A stretch of DNA of 64,000 nucleotides from NCBI RefSeq assembly GCF_010727325.1, contig NZ_AP022565.1, positions 5,518,001 through 5,582,000 of the forward strand, read 5' to 3'. Within the stretch, counting starts at the first letter, position 1. Each line of letters opens with the position of its first letter. Of this stretch, positions 53,866-63,088 are shown piece by piece. The stretch comes from Mycolicibacterium alvei. Lineage in GTDB: Bacteria > Actinomycetota > Actinomycetes > Mycobacteriales > Mycobacteriaceae. Both the position numbers and the translations under genes were made by a program. The notes beneath the pieces are model-generated. The model did not search any database, had not been told where the DNA came from, and was given only the letters and a program-made list of their open reading frames with translations.

Positions 53866-54639
53866 ATGAGTGGTCAACGAGCCGACGCAGCCGGGCTGCG
53901 TCTCCTCGTCGTCGGTGCCTCGTCGGGCATCGGCCACGCTGTTGCGGTCAGTGCCACCGAACGCGGCGCCAAGGTCGCCGTCGCAGCGCGACGTATCGAC
54001 CTGCTGAATTCCCTGGCAGACGCCATCGGTGGTTTCGCCTTCGAGCTCGACGTCGAGGACTCCGCGTCCATCGGCCGCGTGGTCAACGAGGCGGCGGACG
54101 CGCTGGGCGGGCTGGACGCCGTGGTGTTCACCAGCACGGTGATCCCGTTCGCCTACATCGAGGACACGGATGTGGCCACCTGGTTGCATGCGTTCAGCGT
54201 CAACACCATCGGTGCCAACAACGTGCTGCGTGCCGCGGCGCCCCGGCTGGCCGAGAACGGCGTGGTCATGGTGGCCTCCAGCTATGACGTCGGTCGCCCG
54301 CGCGCCGGGGTGGCGGCGTACAGCGCGAGCAAGGCCGCCCTCGACGAGATCCTGCACTCCTGGCGCATCGAGCATCCCGAGCTGTCGCTGATTCGGGTCG
54401 GTGTCGGCCCCACCGATGACACCGAGATCCTGCGCGGGGCCGACCGTGATCTGCTGGACCAGCTGGTCAAGACGTGGGTCGCCCAGGGTGCGCTGCCCGC
54501 CCGCATGTCGGCCCTGCGCGACGTCGCCAACACCCTGGTGTCACTGGTGACCACCGCCTACGAGAATCCGACGGTGGTGCCCGAGGTCGTGCAGTTGGCC
54601 CCGCGGATCAAGAAGGGCGCCGGGCGACCGTCTGAGTAG
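53866..54639 (+). CDS. SDR family oxidoreductase
   Basis: 257 residues: VVGASSGIG nucleotide motif, Ser in ASSYD and the Tyr-x-x-x-Lys (YSASK). It is a classical SDR of unknown substrate, possibly the analogue of the SDR close to orn in M. tuberculosis. GGAGG lies ten bases before ATG 53866. It precedes the cobalamin riboswitch. Confidence 0.85.
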   Translation: MSGQRADAAGLRLLVVGASSGIGHAVAVSATERGAKVAVAARRIDLLNSLADAIGGFAFELDVEDSASIGRVVNEAADALGGLDAVVFTSTVIPFAYIEDTDVATWLHAFSVNTIGANNVLRAAAPRLAENGVVMVASSYDVGRPRAGVAAYSASKAALDEILHSWRIEHPELSLIRVGVGPTDDTEILRGADRDLLDQLVKTWVAQGALPARMSALRDVANTLVSLVTTAYENPTVVPEVVQLAPRIKKGAGRPSE

Positions 54640-54684
54640 TGGTGCGGCACATCTGAGCCCCGCTGGGCGTGCCATAATTCGTCG

Positions 54685-54830
54685 GTTAGGTGATGACGAC
54701 GTAGGAAGCCGGTGCGAATCCGGCGCGGTCCCGCCACTGTCATCGGGGAGCGACCCTCAACTGCCACGGCTGAAAGCTGGAAGGCGAGGCGAGCTGTGAT
54801 CCGAGAGCCAGGACACTTGCGTCATCGCAT
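54685..54830 (+). promoter_or_regulatory. Cobalamin (B12) riboswitch
   Basis: The conserved core is present: GGTGCGAATCC after GAAGCC (54706-54721), then CCCGCCACTGT, GGCTGAAAGCTGG and the B12 box GAGCCAGGACAC. The P1 stem GATGACG (54692-54698) pairs with CGTCATC (54820-54826). It precedes a PPE gene by about 80 bases. Downstream, arms at 54871-54879 and 54888-54897 form a hairpin that includes the GGGCGG in front of the PPE start, which suggests control by hiding the ribosome site when B12 is present (inference). Confidence 0.88.
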
Positions 54831-54904
54831 CCTGCTACCCGGGGCGGAGTACCCCGAGAAGGCCGATGAACGCCCGTGTCGTTTGAAACACCGGGCGGTC
54901 AGCG

Positions 54905-56560
54905 ATGACCGCCCCAATTTATCTTGCCTCCCCACCCGAAGTCTGGTCCTCGTTGCTGTCGGCGGGGCCGGGGCCGGGCTCGTTGCTCGCGGCTGCGGGA
55001 GCCTGGACCACCCTGAGCGCCGAATACGCCGAGGTTGCTGCTGAGCTGACCGCAGTGTTGGGCGGTGTACAGGCCGGAACGTGGGAAGGACCAAGTGCCG
55101 CAGCATATGTCGCGGCTCACGGGCCGTACCTGGCCTGGCTGACGCAGCAGGGCGCCGAAAGTGCGACGCGCGCGGTCCAACACGAAACGGCCGCCGCGGC
55201 CTACACCAGCGCGCTGGCCGGGATGCCGACTCTGGCGGAGTTGGCCGCCAACCACGCCGCCCACGCGGCGTTGGTGGGCACGAACTTCTTCGGCGTCAAC
55301 ACCATTCCGATCGCGCTGAACGAAGCCGACTACGTGCGGATGTGGGTTCAGGCTGCCGGCGTGATGCACGCCTATGACAGTGTCGCGACGTCGGCGCTGA
55401 CGGCATCGCCGGAAAGTGTTGCCGCACCGGAGATTCTGAGATCAGCCTCGCTTGCATCCACCTCCGACGCGCCGCCCGACCGGCAGAACGACTACACGGA
55501 CTGGCTCGATCAGATCGGCTACACCGACTTCTACGAGAAAGTCCTGGACCCGCTGATCCAGGGGCTCTACAACGACCCCTTCTTCGCGGAGTTGTTTGCG
55601 GGCATCGATCCATACTTACCGTGGACCGGCAATCCGCTGAGCTTCTTTCATCCCCTCAACCTCGCATTTGCTCTCGGCTATCCGATGGATATCTCGCAGT
55701 ATGTGGCCTATCTGTCGCAGACCGCGGCATTCGTCGCGGCGGATATCGGGCTGGCCTTCGCCTCGGGCAATCCGGTCGCGATCGCCTACACATTGCTGTT
55801 CGGAGCCGGCGCGATGTTCGTGGCGATCACCACCGACACCATTGCACTGTTGAAGACGACGCTGGAGACCGTACTCGTCGCGGCATTGCCCGCCCTGCTG
55901 CCGATGCTGGCGGCCGCAGTTGCGGCCACCCCGGTTCTGACGGCCGGAGGCGTCATCGGTGCGGCCGGAATCGTAGGGCTGCACAACGCAATACCGGTGG
56001 TGCCGATGCCTCCGCCCCTACCGCCGCCGCCCGTCGGCCTCGCGCTCACCCCGAGTCCGGCGCCCCCGCCGGCCCCCACGCCCGCTCCTGTCTCGCCGTC
56101 GGTCTCGACACCTGCGCCACCGTCGGCGCCCCCCGCTGCGCCGCCCGCACCATCGTCACCGCCGACCCTGGGGACCATGGACGCCTTCGGCTACCTGGCC
56201 GCCGGATTGCCCGCGGAGGTCCGACAGGCGACGCGCAACCGGGTTCGAAGGGGAAGTCCTGTTCCCGACGCCACGGAGGCGCCGGCAGGGGTGCCGGTTG
56301 CCGAAGAGCCCCGGGAGCGGAAGGCGCGACGCCGCCGAACTCGGTCCGAGCAGCTCGGCCGCCGCTATGAATACCTGGACCCGGAGCCCGATGTGGCGCC
56401 TTCGGACCAGGGTGCCGGACAGATCGGGTTCGCCGGCACCGAAGCGCAGCAGCCCGCCGCACGTCCGGCCGGGCTGGCCTCTCTGGATGGCGATTCCTTC
56501 GGCGGCGGTGTGGTGGAGCCGATGCTTCCGGGCGGCTGGGGCGGCGATCGCTCCGGCTGA
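54905..56560 (+). CDS. PPE family protein, PPE2-like, under B12 riboswitch control
   Basis: 551 residues. The PPE domain covers about residues 1-170: ASPPEV at the start, WEGPS (WxG), [23 protein letters not shown] hydrophobic middle part with putative membrane helices follows (about 250-360), then a Pro-rich stretch and a basic RKARRRRTR segment. The C-terminal domain ([40 protein letters not shown]) is of the PPE2 type. PPE2 of M. tuberculosis has a B12 riboswitch and has been linked to cobalt uptake. Secretion would be by an ESX system. No PE partner is adjacent. Confidence 0.88.
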   Translation: MTAPIYLASPPEVWSSLLSAGPGPGSLLAAAGAWTTLSAEYAEVAAELTAVLGGVQAGTWEGPSAAAYVAAHGPYLAWLTQQGAESATRAVQHETAAAAYTSALAGMPTLAELAANHAAHAALVGTNFFGVNTIPIALNEADYVRMWVQAAGVMHAYDSVATSALTASPESVAAPEILRSASLASTSDAPPDRQNDYTDWLDQIGYTDFYEKVLDPLIQGLYNDPFFAELFAGIDPYLPWTGNPLSFFHPLNLAFALGYPMDISQYVAYLSQTAAFVAADIGLAFASGNPVAIAYTLLFGAGAMFVAITTDTIALLKTTLETVLVAALPALLPMLAAAVAATPVLTAGGVIGAAGIVGLHNAIPVVPMPPPLPPPPVGLALTPSPAPPPAPTPAPVSPSVSTPAPPSAPPAAPPAPSSPPTLGTMDAFGYLAAGLPAEVRQATRNRVRRGSPVPDATEAPAGVPVAEEPRERKARRRRTRSEQLGRRYEYLDPEPDVAPSDQGAGQIGFAGTEAQQPAARPAGLASLDGDSFGGGVVEPMLPGGWGGDRSG

Positions 56561-56657
56561 GAGGGCGCGCGACGGCGCCTGATGTGGCGCCGCGGGAACT
56601 TCAACTCGGTCCTCCCGTCGAACCCGTTGGCAGTTGAGACCAATGCGGCCTGTCTGA

Positions 56658-56678
56658 TAATGATAATCATATTCAATA
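56658..56678. promoter_or_regulatory. Zur-like (FurB) box
   Basis: The 21 bases starting TAATGATAATCATATTCAA agree with the M. tuberculosis Zur consensus TCATGAAAATCATTTTCANNA at 16 of 19 defined positions (consensus from memory). The region also resembles the classical Fur box. It ends 35 bases before the second PPE gene, so zinc-dependent repression is expected. Confidence 0.65.
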
Positions 56679-56712
56679 AGATGTGATCGTCAGTCGGCAG
56701 GAGGGGTGTCTC

Positions 56713-58197
56713 ATGGCCGCGGTATGGATGGCGTCGCCGCCGGAGGTGCATTCCGCACTCCTGGCCAGTGGCCCAGGTCCCGGCGCGATGTTGGCTGCCG
56801 CCGGCGCGTGGTCGTCGTTGAGCGCCGAATATGCCGAGGTAGCAACAGAACTCGCGGCGTTGTTGGGTGCGGTACGAGCAGGGGTATGGCAGGGACCGAG
56901 CGCGGAGCAGTACCTGGCTGCTCACCTTCCGTACCTGGCGTGGTTGCAGCAGGTGAGCGCAGACACCTCGGCGATCGCCATCCAGCATGAAACCGCAGCC
57001 GCGGCTTACGCCAGTGCGTTGGCGGCGATGCCCACCCTGGCCGAGTTGGCCGCCAACCATGTCCGGCAGGCGGTCCTGTTGTCCACCAACTTCTTTGGGA
57101 TCAACACCATCCCGATCGCGGTGAACGAGGCCGACTACATCCGGATGTGGATTCAGGCTGCCACCACGATGACCGTCTACCAAGGGGTGTCCGAGACGGC
57201 GGTGGCGTCTGCGCCATCCACCCCGGCGGCGCCGCGGATCCTGCACGACGATCACGACCACGACGATGAGCACGATCATGGCCATGAACATGACGACGAT
57301 CATGATCACGGATCGCACGGCGACCTGAGCCCGCTCGACCCGCGGTGGTGGCTGGAAGTCGGGCACGAGCAGATCGAGAACATCGGACTGCTCATCGACA
57401 ACCTGCTCAATGACCCCGCAGCATTGTTGACCAATTTGCCCATGGTGTTGGCCGACATGGCTTTCCATGCGGCTCAGTTGCTGCAGGTCGTTGTTCAGTT
57501 GTCCCCGGCCCTGATTCAGCCCGCACTGAGCGTCGTGATTGCCAACCTGGGGTGGGCGATCACCGGTCTGGCCGCAATCCAACCGCCCGCCTTGGTCGGC
57601 GCGGAAATTCCGGCCGGCACCGATCCTCAATCCTGGCCGGCGGCCGGTGGATCCTCGTCGGTGCCGAGCAGTTCGCCGGCCTCGGCAGCGCCCTCGGCTC
57701 CCGCAGCCCCGTCGCCCGGGCTGTCGGCGACCGCACCTGCTGCCACGGCGCCCACGCCGTCGGTCGCCCCGGGTGGTGGGCCCGGATTCTTCCCGCCCTA
57801 TCTGATCGGCTCGCCGGGCGCGGTCGTACCGGTTGCGGCACGGACCAACGCCGCGGCCACTGCCAAGAAGAAAGCCGCAACACCCGATACCGCCGAGGCC
57901 GCAGCGGGCGAATCAGCCCGCGAGGCGCGGGCCCGCCGCCGGCGGCGGGCGGCGATGCGTGACAAGGGCCACGGCTACGAATACATGGATCTGCAAACTG
58001 ATCCGGACGGAAGCGCCGCACCGGAGACGTCACCGACGGCCTCGGACCGCGGTGCGGGGCCGCTGGGCTTTTCCGGAGTGCTCGACAAGCCGGAAGCGAA
58101 GACGACGGGCTTGAGGACGTCCGGCGGTGCCGAGTTCGGCGACGGTCCGACGGTGCCACTGTTGCCATCCACCTGGGGTACAGGCGTCGAGGATTGA
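56713..58197 (+). CDS. PPE family protein, PPE2-like, with His-rich insert
   Basis: 494 residues from ATG 56713 (AGGAGG upstream). The PPE domain (about residues 1-165) has ASPPEV, WQGPS and [16 protein letters not shown]. Right after it, residues 178-203 hold ten His and as many Asp/Glu, a probable zinc-binding stretch absent from the paralogue. The middle region is shorter than in the first PPE. A basic ARRRRRA segment and the PPE2-type C-terminus ([35 protein letters not shown]) follow. A Zur-like box precedes it. Capture or transport of zinc at the cell surface is the obvious hypothesis. Confidence 0.88.
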   Translation: MAAVWMASPPEVHSALLASGPGPGAMLAAAGAWSSLSAEYAEVATELAALLGAVRAGVWQGPSAEQYLAAHLPYLAWLQQVSADTSAIAIQHETAAAAYASALAAMPTLAELAANHVRQAVLLSTNFFGINTIPIAVNEADYIRMWIQAATTMTVYQGVSETAVASAPSTPAAPRILHDDHDHDDEHDHGHEHDDDHDHGSHGDLSPLDPRWWLEVGHEQIENIGLLIDNLLNDPAALLTNLPMVLADMAFHAAQLLQVVVQLSPALIQPALSVVIANLGWAITGLAAIQPPALVGAEIPAGTDPQSWPAAGGSSSVPSSSPASAAPSAPAAPSPGLSATAPAATAPTPSVAPGGGPGFFPPYLIGSPGAVVPVAARTNAAATAKKKAATPDTAEAAAGESAREARARRRRRAAMRDKGHGYEYMDLQTDPDGSAAPETSPTASDRGAGPLGFSGVLDKPEAKTTGLRTSGGAEFGDGPTVPLLPSTWGTGVED

Positions 58198-58229
58198 ACG
58201 GGACCGGCATGGCTCCGACGAGTCGGATC

Positions 58230-58512
58230 AGGGCATGTCGGTCAATGTTTTGATGGTCCGATCATATTGCGCCTCAACAGATTCAGCATCCGGCTGACCG
58301 AATGCAGCAGAGTCCGCACCCACGGCCATGAGGCCTTCGGTGTGACGGCTATCAGATTCGTCGTGTAATGCGTTCTGCACCGCTGCCACGCCGCACCGGG
58401 CGGCGTGGCGCCGATCGCGGCGACCAACCCGGCGTGCGCGTCACTGGTGACCAGTTTGACCCCCGAAAGGCCACGCACGGTCAGCGACCGCCAGAACCGT
58501 CTCCCGTCCTCT
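58230..58512 (-). pseudogene. IS256-family transposase remnant
   Basis: Read leftward, the segment encodes EDGRRFWRSLTVRGLSGV, then LVTSDAHAGLVAAIGAT and WQRCRTHYTTNL, which is the central part of an IS256/Mutator-type transposase. After RTLLHSV the frame is broken: the expected QPDAES continues in another frame, consistent with loss of about seven bases. Neither end of the IS nor its inverted repeats are seen. It is a decayed fragment between the second PPE gene and mmpS, and marks this block as a site of past insertion. Confidence 0.85.
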
Positions 58513-58598
58513 CGGGGGCCATTTACGTCGAGATTTGCATGCTCAAATACCCCGAGGGGTATGCTCCATCAGGTTGGGACCTACCGAAGGAGCTGATT

Positions 58599-59027
58599 GT
58601 GCTCGTCGTCCTGAAACGCATATGGGTGTTGTTGCTCGTCTTGGCGGCGGCGTTGCTCGGTGCCGTGGGAGTGATGCAACTGCGCGGAATGTTCGGCTCG
58701 GACGAGATCTTCGCCGAACCTGGGAAGACCGAGGCGATCGTGTCCGTCAACGTGAAGAAGGTGACGTACGAGCTCTTCGGCCCCGCGGAAGCGGTGGGCA
58801 AGATCAGCTACCTCGACGAGAACGGCAAGTCGCTCGACGCGCGCTTCACCTCGCTGCCCTGGACACAGACACTGACCACGACCATCCCGTCCATCGTCGC
58901 CCAGGTTGTCGCCCAGGGCGATGCTGACACCATCGGGTGCCGCATCACCGTCAACGGTGTGATCAAGGACGAGCAGACCACCAAAGGCCATGACGCACAA
59001 ACCTTCTGTCTGGTGAAGGCAGCATGA
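58599..59027 (+). CDS. MmpS family transport accessory protein
   Basis: 142 residues from GTG 58599 with GAAGGAG six bases upstream. One membrane segment (about residues 7-27), then the MmpS extracytoplasmic beta domain: VTYELFGPAEAVGKISYLDENG, SLPWTQTLTTTIPSIV, and two Cys in IGCRITVNGVIKDE and TFCLVKA. The longer frame upstream runs over the IS remnant and is rejected. It is coupled to mmpL by an ATGA overlap and should assist export by that pump. Confidence 0.93.
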   Translation: MLVVLKRIWVLLLVLAAALLGAVGVMQLRGMFGSDEIFAEPGKTEAIVSVNVKKVTYELFGPAEAVGKISYLDENGKSLDARFTSLPWTQTLTTTIPSIVAQVVAQGDADTIGCRITVNGVIKDEQTTKGHDAQTFCLVKAA

Positions 59028-62000
59028 GCGCCACCGGAAAGCCACCGTCGAGGCTGATGCGCACGATGCGGGCCCTGGCGGTGCCGATCATCGTGTTCTG
59101 GGTGGGCATCACGATCGTGACGAACGTCTTCGTGCCGCAGATCGAAACCGTCGCCCGCGAGCACGCCGTGTCGATGTCGCCGGACGACGCACCGGCGGTG
59201 ATCGCCGCCAAACGGATCGGTGCGAATTTCCAGGAATCTGATTCCGACAGCATCGTCATGATCGTCTTGGAGGGCGACGAGCAACTTGGCAAGGACGCCC
59301 GCGAGTACTACGCCGGACTGGTCCAGCTGCTCAAGGACGACACCGAACACATTCAGCACGTCCAAGACCTCTGGGGTGATCTGGTCACCGCGGGTGGGGT
59401 CCAGAGCGGCGACGGCAAAGCCGCCTACCTGCAGTTGAACGTCGCAGGCAATCAGGGCAGCACCGAGGGGATCCGCTCGGTCGACGCGGTTCGCGAGATC
59501 GTCGCCGAGCACGCGCCCCCGGCAGGGGTCAGGGCCTACGTCACCGGCCCGGCGGCATTGACCGCAGACATGACCGAGGCCGCCGACAAGAGCATGTTCA
59601 AGATGATGGGTGTCACCGGTGTGGTCATCATCATCATGCTGTTGCTCACCTACCGATCAATCAGCACAACACTTCTCGCGCTGTCCATGGTCGGCGTGGA
59701 AATGGGCACCGCCCGTGGCGTTGTCGCCCTGCTGGGTGATCACGGCCTGTTGGGATTCTCGACGTTCGTGGTGGCGCTGCTCTCGTCGCTGGCGATCGCG
59801 GCGGGTACCGACTATGCGATCTTCCTGATAGGCCGGTACCAAGAGGCGCGTCAGGCCGGCGAAGACCCAGAGACCGCGTATTACACGATGGTTCGCGGCA
59901 CTTTCCACGTCATCGTCGGGTCGGGGTTGACGATTGCCGGCGCCACCGCCTGTTTGCACCTGGCCCGGTTGGACTACTTCAGCACTCTGGGTCTGCCGTC
60001 CGCACTGGGCATGCTGGTCGTCATCGCCGGAGCGCTGACGATGGGACCGGCCGTCGTGGCGGTGGGGACCCGGTTCGGTCTGCTGGAACCCAAAGGCAAG
60101 ATCAAGAACCGCCGGTGGCGGCGAATCGGTACGGCGAACGTGCGTTGGCCCGGAGCCGTGCTCGTAGCGTCGCTGGTGGCCGTGCTGATCGGTATCGCCA
60201 TCATGCCGACGATGAAGATCAGCTACAACGATCGCTACTACATCCCGTCCGACGTACCGTCCAACGTGGGCTATGACGCTGCGGAGAAGCATTTTTCGGC
60301 CGCCCGGCTGAACCCGGACATCTTGATGATCGAAGCCGATCACGACATGCGAAACCCCAGCGACATGATCATCTTGGACCGGATCGCCAAGGAGATCTTC
60401 CGGCTGCCGGGAGTCGCTCGCGTGCAAAGCATTACGCGACCGCTGGGCGGTCCGATCGAGCACAGCTCGATACCCTTCCAGATCAGCATGCAGTCGGTCC
60501 CGATCGCCGCGAACCTGCAGTTCATGAAGGATCGCATGGACGACATGCTGACGATGAGCGATGATCTCGGCACGATGGTCGGCTCCATGGAGCGGATGCA
60601 GGCGCTGATGACCAAGATGACCGGTTCCGCCGGCGACATGGGCGGTAGCACCGCCGACATGAGCGAGATCACCCACAGCATGACCGCCGACATGGGCACG
60701 ATGCGGGACACCCTGAAGGAGATGCGCGACCACATCGCCGATTTCGACGACTTCTGGCGACCGGTGCGCAACTACCTTTCCTGGGAACCGCACTGTGACA
60801 ACATCCCGGTGTGCTTGTCGACCCGGTCGGCGTTCGACGCCCTCGACGACGTGGACAAGTTCACCGGCCACATGGATTCGCTCGTTGCCGATGTGAGCAA
60901 CATGGACACCACGATGCCCAAGGTCGCCAGCGCGATGAACGAGATGGTCGCCACCATGAAGCAGATGGTGACGGAATTCCCGGCGATGATCACGGTGGCC
61001 AAGACCATGCAGGGCACCCTGCAGACCATCCACAGCAGCTTCACGGGGATGGTCAAGCAGATGGACCGGATGACCGAGACGGCGACCGCCATGGGGCAGG
61101 CGTTCGACTCGTCGAAGAACGACGACTTCTTCTATCTGCCACCGGAAGCGTTCGACAATCCGGATTTCCAGCGCGGGTTGAAGATCTTCCTGTCGCCCGA
61201 TGGCAAATCGGCCCGGTTCTTCGTGACCCTCGACGAGGATCCGGCGACGCCAGAGGGGATCAAGGTGGTCAAGCCGGAACTGGAGACGGCCCGCCACGCG
61301 GTCAAGGGCACCCCGTTGGCCGATGCGAAGTTCTATCTGACCGGCACCGCCGCGATCTACAACGACATCCAAAGCGGGTCGAAGTACGACATCCTGCTGG
61401 TCGGATTGGCAGCGGTGACACTGATTTTCATCGTGATGCTCGTCATCATCCGCTCGCTGGTGGCGGCGGTGGTGATCGTCGGCACGGTGCTGTTGTCCCT
61501 AGGTGCGGCGTTCGGGCTCTCGGTGCTTGTGTGGCAGCACCTGCTGGGACTGGATCTGAACTGGATCACCCCGGTGTTCGGTGTGATCGTCCTGCTAGCG
61601 GTCGGTAGTGATTACAACTTGCTGCTGGTTTCGAGGTTCCAGGAGGAGATCGGCGCAGGCCTGAAGACCGGCATCATCCGGTCGATGGGCGGCACCGGCG
61701 GGGTGGTCACGGCAGCGGGCCTGGTTTTCGCGTTCACGATGATGTCGATGGTGGCCAGCGACCTGAGGTCGATCGGTCAGGCCGGCAGCACAATCGGTAT
61801 CGGACTGCTGTTCGACACGCTCATCGTCCGGTCCCTGATGACCCCGTCGATCGCCGCCCTGTTGGGCCGCTGGTTCTGGTGGCCTCACATCGTGCGTCCC
61901 CGCCCGGCCAGCACCATGCTGCGCCCTTACGGCCCGCGGCCCCTGGTGCGTGCACTGCTGGGCACCCGCGAGGAACGGCCCGCCGCGCCTGGCACCGACC

Positions 62001-62071
62001 CTGCCGGGCCGGGCACTCATGGACCGGATACCGACGGGCCGACTGAGCAGATTCCGCGGCCTGCGGGTTAA
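59024..62071 (+). CDS. MmpL family RND transporter
   Basis: 1015 residues, with about 12 membrane segments in two RND halves separated by large external domains. The proton-relay motifs are in place: GTDYAIFLIGRYQE (Asp263) and GSDYNLLLVSRFQEE (Asp863). The second external domain has a long Met-rich helical stretch (about residues 490-680). The partner MmpS suggests an MmpL4/MmpL5-like siderophore or glycolipid exporter rather than a trehalose monomycolate exporter. No TetR gene or biosynthetic cluster is adjacent, so the cargo is unknown. A C-terminal Pro/Gly-rich tail follows the last helix. Confidence 0.93.
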   Translation: MSATGKPPSRLMRTMRALAVPIIVFWVGITIVTNVFVPQIETVAREHAVSMSPDDAPAVIAAKRIGANFQESDSDSIVMIVLEGDEQLGKDAREYYAGLVQLLKDDTEHIQHVQDLWGDLVTAGGVQSGDGKAAYLQLNVAGNQGSTEGIRSVDAVREIVAEHAPPAGVRAYVTGPAALTADMTEAADKSMFKMMGVTGVVIIIMLLLTYRSISTTLLALSMVGVEMGTARGVVALLGDHGLLGFSTFVVALLSSLAIAAGTDYAIFLIGRYQEARQAGEDPETAYYTMVRGTFHVIVGSGLTIAGATACLHLARLDYFSTLGLPSALGMLVVIAGALTMGPAVVAVGTRFGLLEPKGKIKNRRWRRIGTANVRWPGAVLVASLVAVLIGIAIMPTMKISYNDRYYIPSDVPSNVGYDAAEKHFSAARLNPDILMIEADHDMRNPSDMIILDRIAKEIFRLPGVARVQSITRPLGGPIEHSSIPFQISMQSVPIAANLQFMKDRMDDMLTMSDDLGTMVGSMERMQALMTKMTGSAGDMGGSTADMSEITHSMTADMGTMRDTLKEMRDHIADFDDFWRPVRNYLSWEPHCDNIPVCLSTRSAFDALDDVDKFTGHMDSLVADVSNMDTTMPKVASAMNEMVATMKQMVTEFPAMITVAKTMQGTLQTIHSSFTGMVKQMDRMTETATAMGQAFDSSKNDDFFYLPPEAFDNPDFQRGLKIFLSPDGKSARFFVTLDEDPATPEGIKVVKPELETARHAVKGTPLADAKFYLTGTAAIYNDIQSGSKYDILLVGLAAVTLIFIVMLVIIRSLVAAVVIVGTVLLSLGAAFGLSVLVWQHLLGLDLNWITPVFGVIVLLAVGSDYNLLLVSRFQEEIGAGLKTGIIRSMGGTGGVVTAAGLVFAFTMMSMVASDLRSIGQAGSTIGIGLLFDTLIVRSLMTPSIAALLGRWFWWPHIVRPRPASTMLRPYGPRPLVRALLGTREERPAAPGTDPAGPGTHGPDTDGPTEQIPRPAG

Positions 62072-62169
62072 CCGTTCCCGGTGACACCACCGCCACCGCC
62101 CTTCCGGACACCTCCGGAGGCATGTGAGAAGGACCAACTCGATCTATATCAGCCGGGGTCCTGAAACCA

Positions 62170-62201
62170 GGAACGCCGCCTGCTTGCGCAGACGGCGTTC
62201 C
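62170..62201. terminator. Terminator of tRNA-His and mmpL
   Basis: GGAACGCCG with CTGC and complementary arms (62170-62183, 62188-62201) forms a long hairpin with a four-base loop between mmpL and the leftward tRNA-His. There is little U-run. Confidence 0.65.
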
Positions 62202-62210
62202 CGATATCGG

Positions 62211-62284
62211 GGTGGCTGACGGGACTCGAACCCGCGACAGCCAGGATCACAACCTGGTGCTCTACCAACTGAACTACAGCCACC
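62211..62284 (-). tRNA. tRNA-His (anticodon GTG)
   Basis: A cloverleaf on the minus strand: acceptor GTGGCTG/CAGCCAC, anticodon arm CCAGG-TTGTGAT-CCTGG with anticodon GTG, T arm with TTCGAGT. A G is encoded at position -1 (62284), as expected for tRNA-His. The 3' CCA is not encoded. Confidence 0.93.
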
Positions 62285-62323
62285 ATCGCCGCGCTGCCTT
62301 GCGGCACATGCGGCTCGTAGATA

Positions 62324-62971
62324 CTAACTGCTCGGGTGTCCTACTGCCGAATCGGTTTCGGTCGCGTCGGCCTTCGGCGGCCCGAGCTCGGCCGCGATCG
62401 CGGCGATATCGCTGGTAGACGGCCCGGGCTGGGTGACAAATGCGGTCGAGCGGTAGTACTGGAGTTCGCGGATCGACTCGTGGATGTCGGCCAGGGCGCG
62501 GTGGGCCAGCCCCTTCTCCGGCTGGCCGAAGTAGATCCGGGGGTACCAGCGGCGGCACAGTTCCTTGATCGAGCTGACGTCGATCATCCGGTAATGCAGG
62601 TAATCGTCGAGTTTCAGCATGTCGCGGGCGATGAAGCCGCGATCGGTGGCGATCGAGTTGCCGCAGAGGGGGGCGGACTTGGCCGTCTTGACGTGTTCGC
62701 GGATGTAGTCGAGCACCATCTGTTCGGCGGTCTCGACATCGACGGTCGACGCTCGCACTTCTTCGATCAACCCGGACCGGGTGTGCATCTGTTTGACCAC
62801 GTCGACCATGGCGGACAGCGCCTCGTCGTCGGTGTGAATGACCACGTCCAGGCCGTCACCGAGGATGTTCAGGTCAGCGTCGGTGACCAGAACCGCGATC
62901 TCGATCAGCCGATCGGACTTCAGGTCGAGGCCGGTCATCTCGCAGTCGATCCATACCAGTTCGTCTCGCAC
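62324..62971 (-). CDS. orn: Oligoribonuclease
   Basis: 215 residues, the same as in M. tuberculosis. It is a DEDDh 3'-5' exonuclease: [10 protein letters not shown] (first Asp and Glu), [31 protein letters not shown] (His and Asp). It degrades two- to five-base RNA and the dinucleotide pGpG. GTG 62971 gives the conserved [11 protein letters not shown] start; an ATG seven codons upstream is possible. It is divergent from the ATPase gene at 63089. Confidence 0.95.
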   Translation of the reverse strand: MRDELVWIDCEMTGLDLKSDRLIEIAVLVTDADLNILGDGLDVVIHTDDEALSAMVDVVKQMHTRSGLIEEVRASTVDVETAEQMVLDYIREHVKTAKSAPLCGNSIATDRGFIARDMLKLDDYLHYRMIDVSSIKELCRRWYPRIYFGQPEKGLAHRALADIHESIRELQYYRSTAFVTQPGPSTSDIAAIAAELGPPKADATETDSAVGHPSS

Positions 62972-63088
62972 GAAGGTCCACAGTATGCCCATTCCCGGCA
63001 CACAGGCGTCATACCCACCGTGTGTGGCGCCCGACAAGTAGTGTCAGACCCCGATTGGCTCGTACGCGAAAACTGGGAGGACCGCGGC

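Noticed and set aside
53791..54375. 194-codon minus-strand frame opposite the SDR gene
   Set aside because: The SDR on the plus strand has all family motifs; the reverse frame has none.
56655..56678. IdeR (iron) box before the second PPE gene
   Set aside because: The mycobacterial IdeR consensus (TTAGGTTAGGCTAACCTAA) does not fit; the Zur-type pattern fits much better and the His-rich insert agrees with zinc.
57240..57320. Short tandem repeat in the second PPE gene
   Set aside because: The repeated GAC/CAT/GAT codons simply encode the Asp/His-rich stretch; they do not form an independent repeat array.
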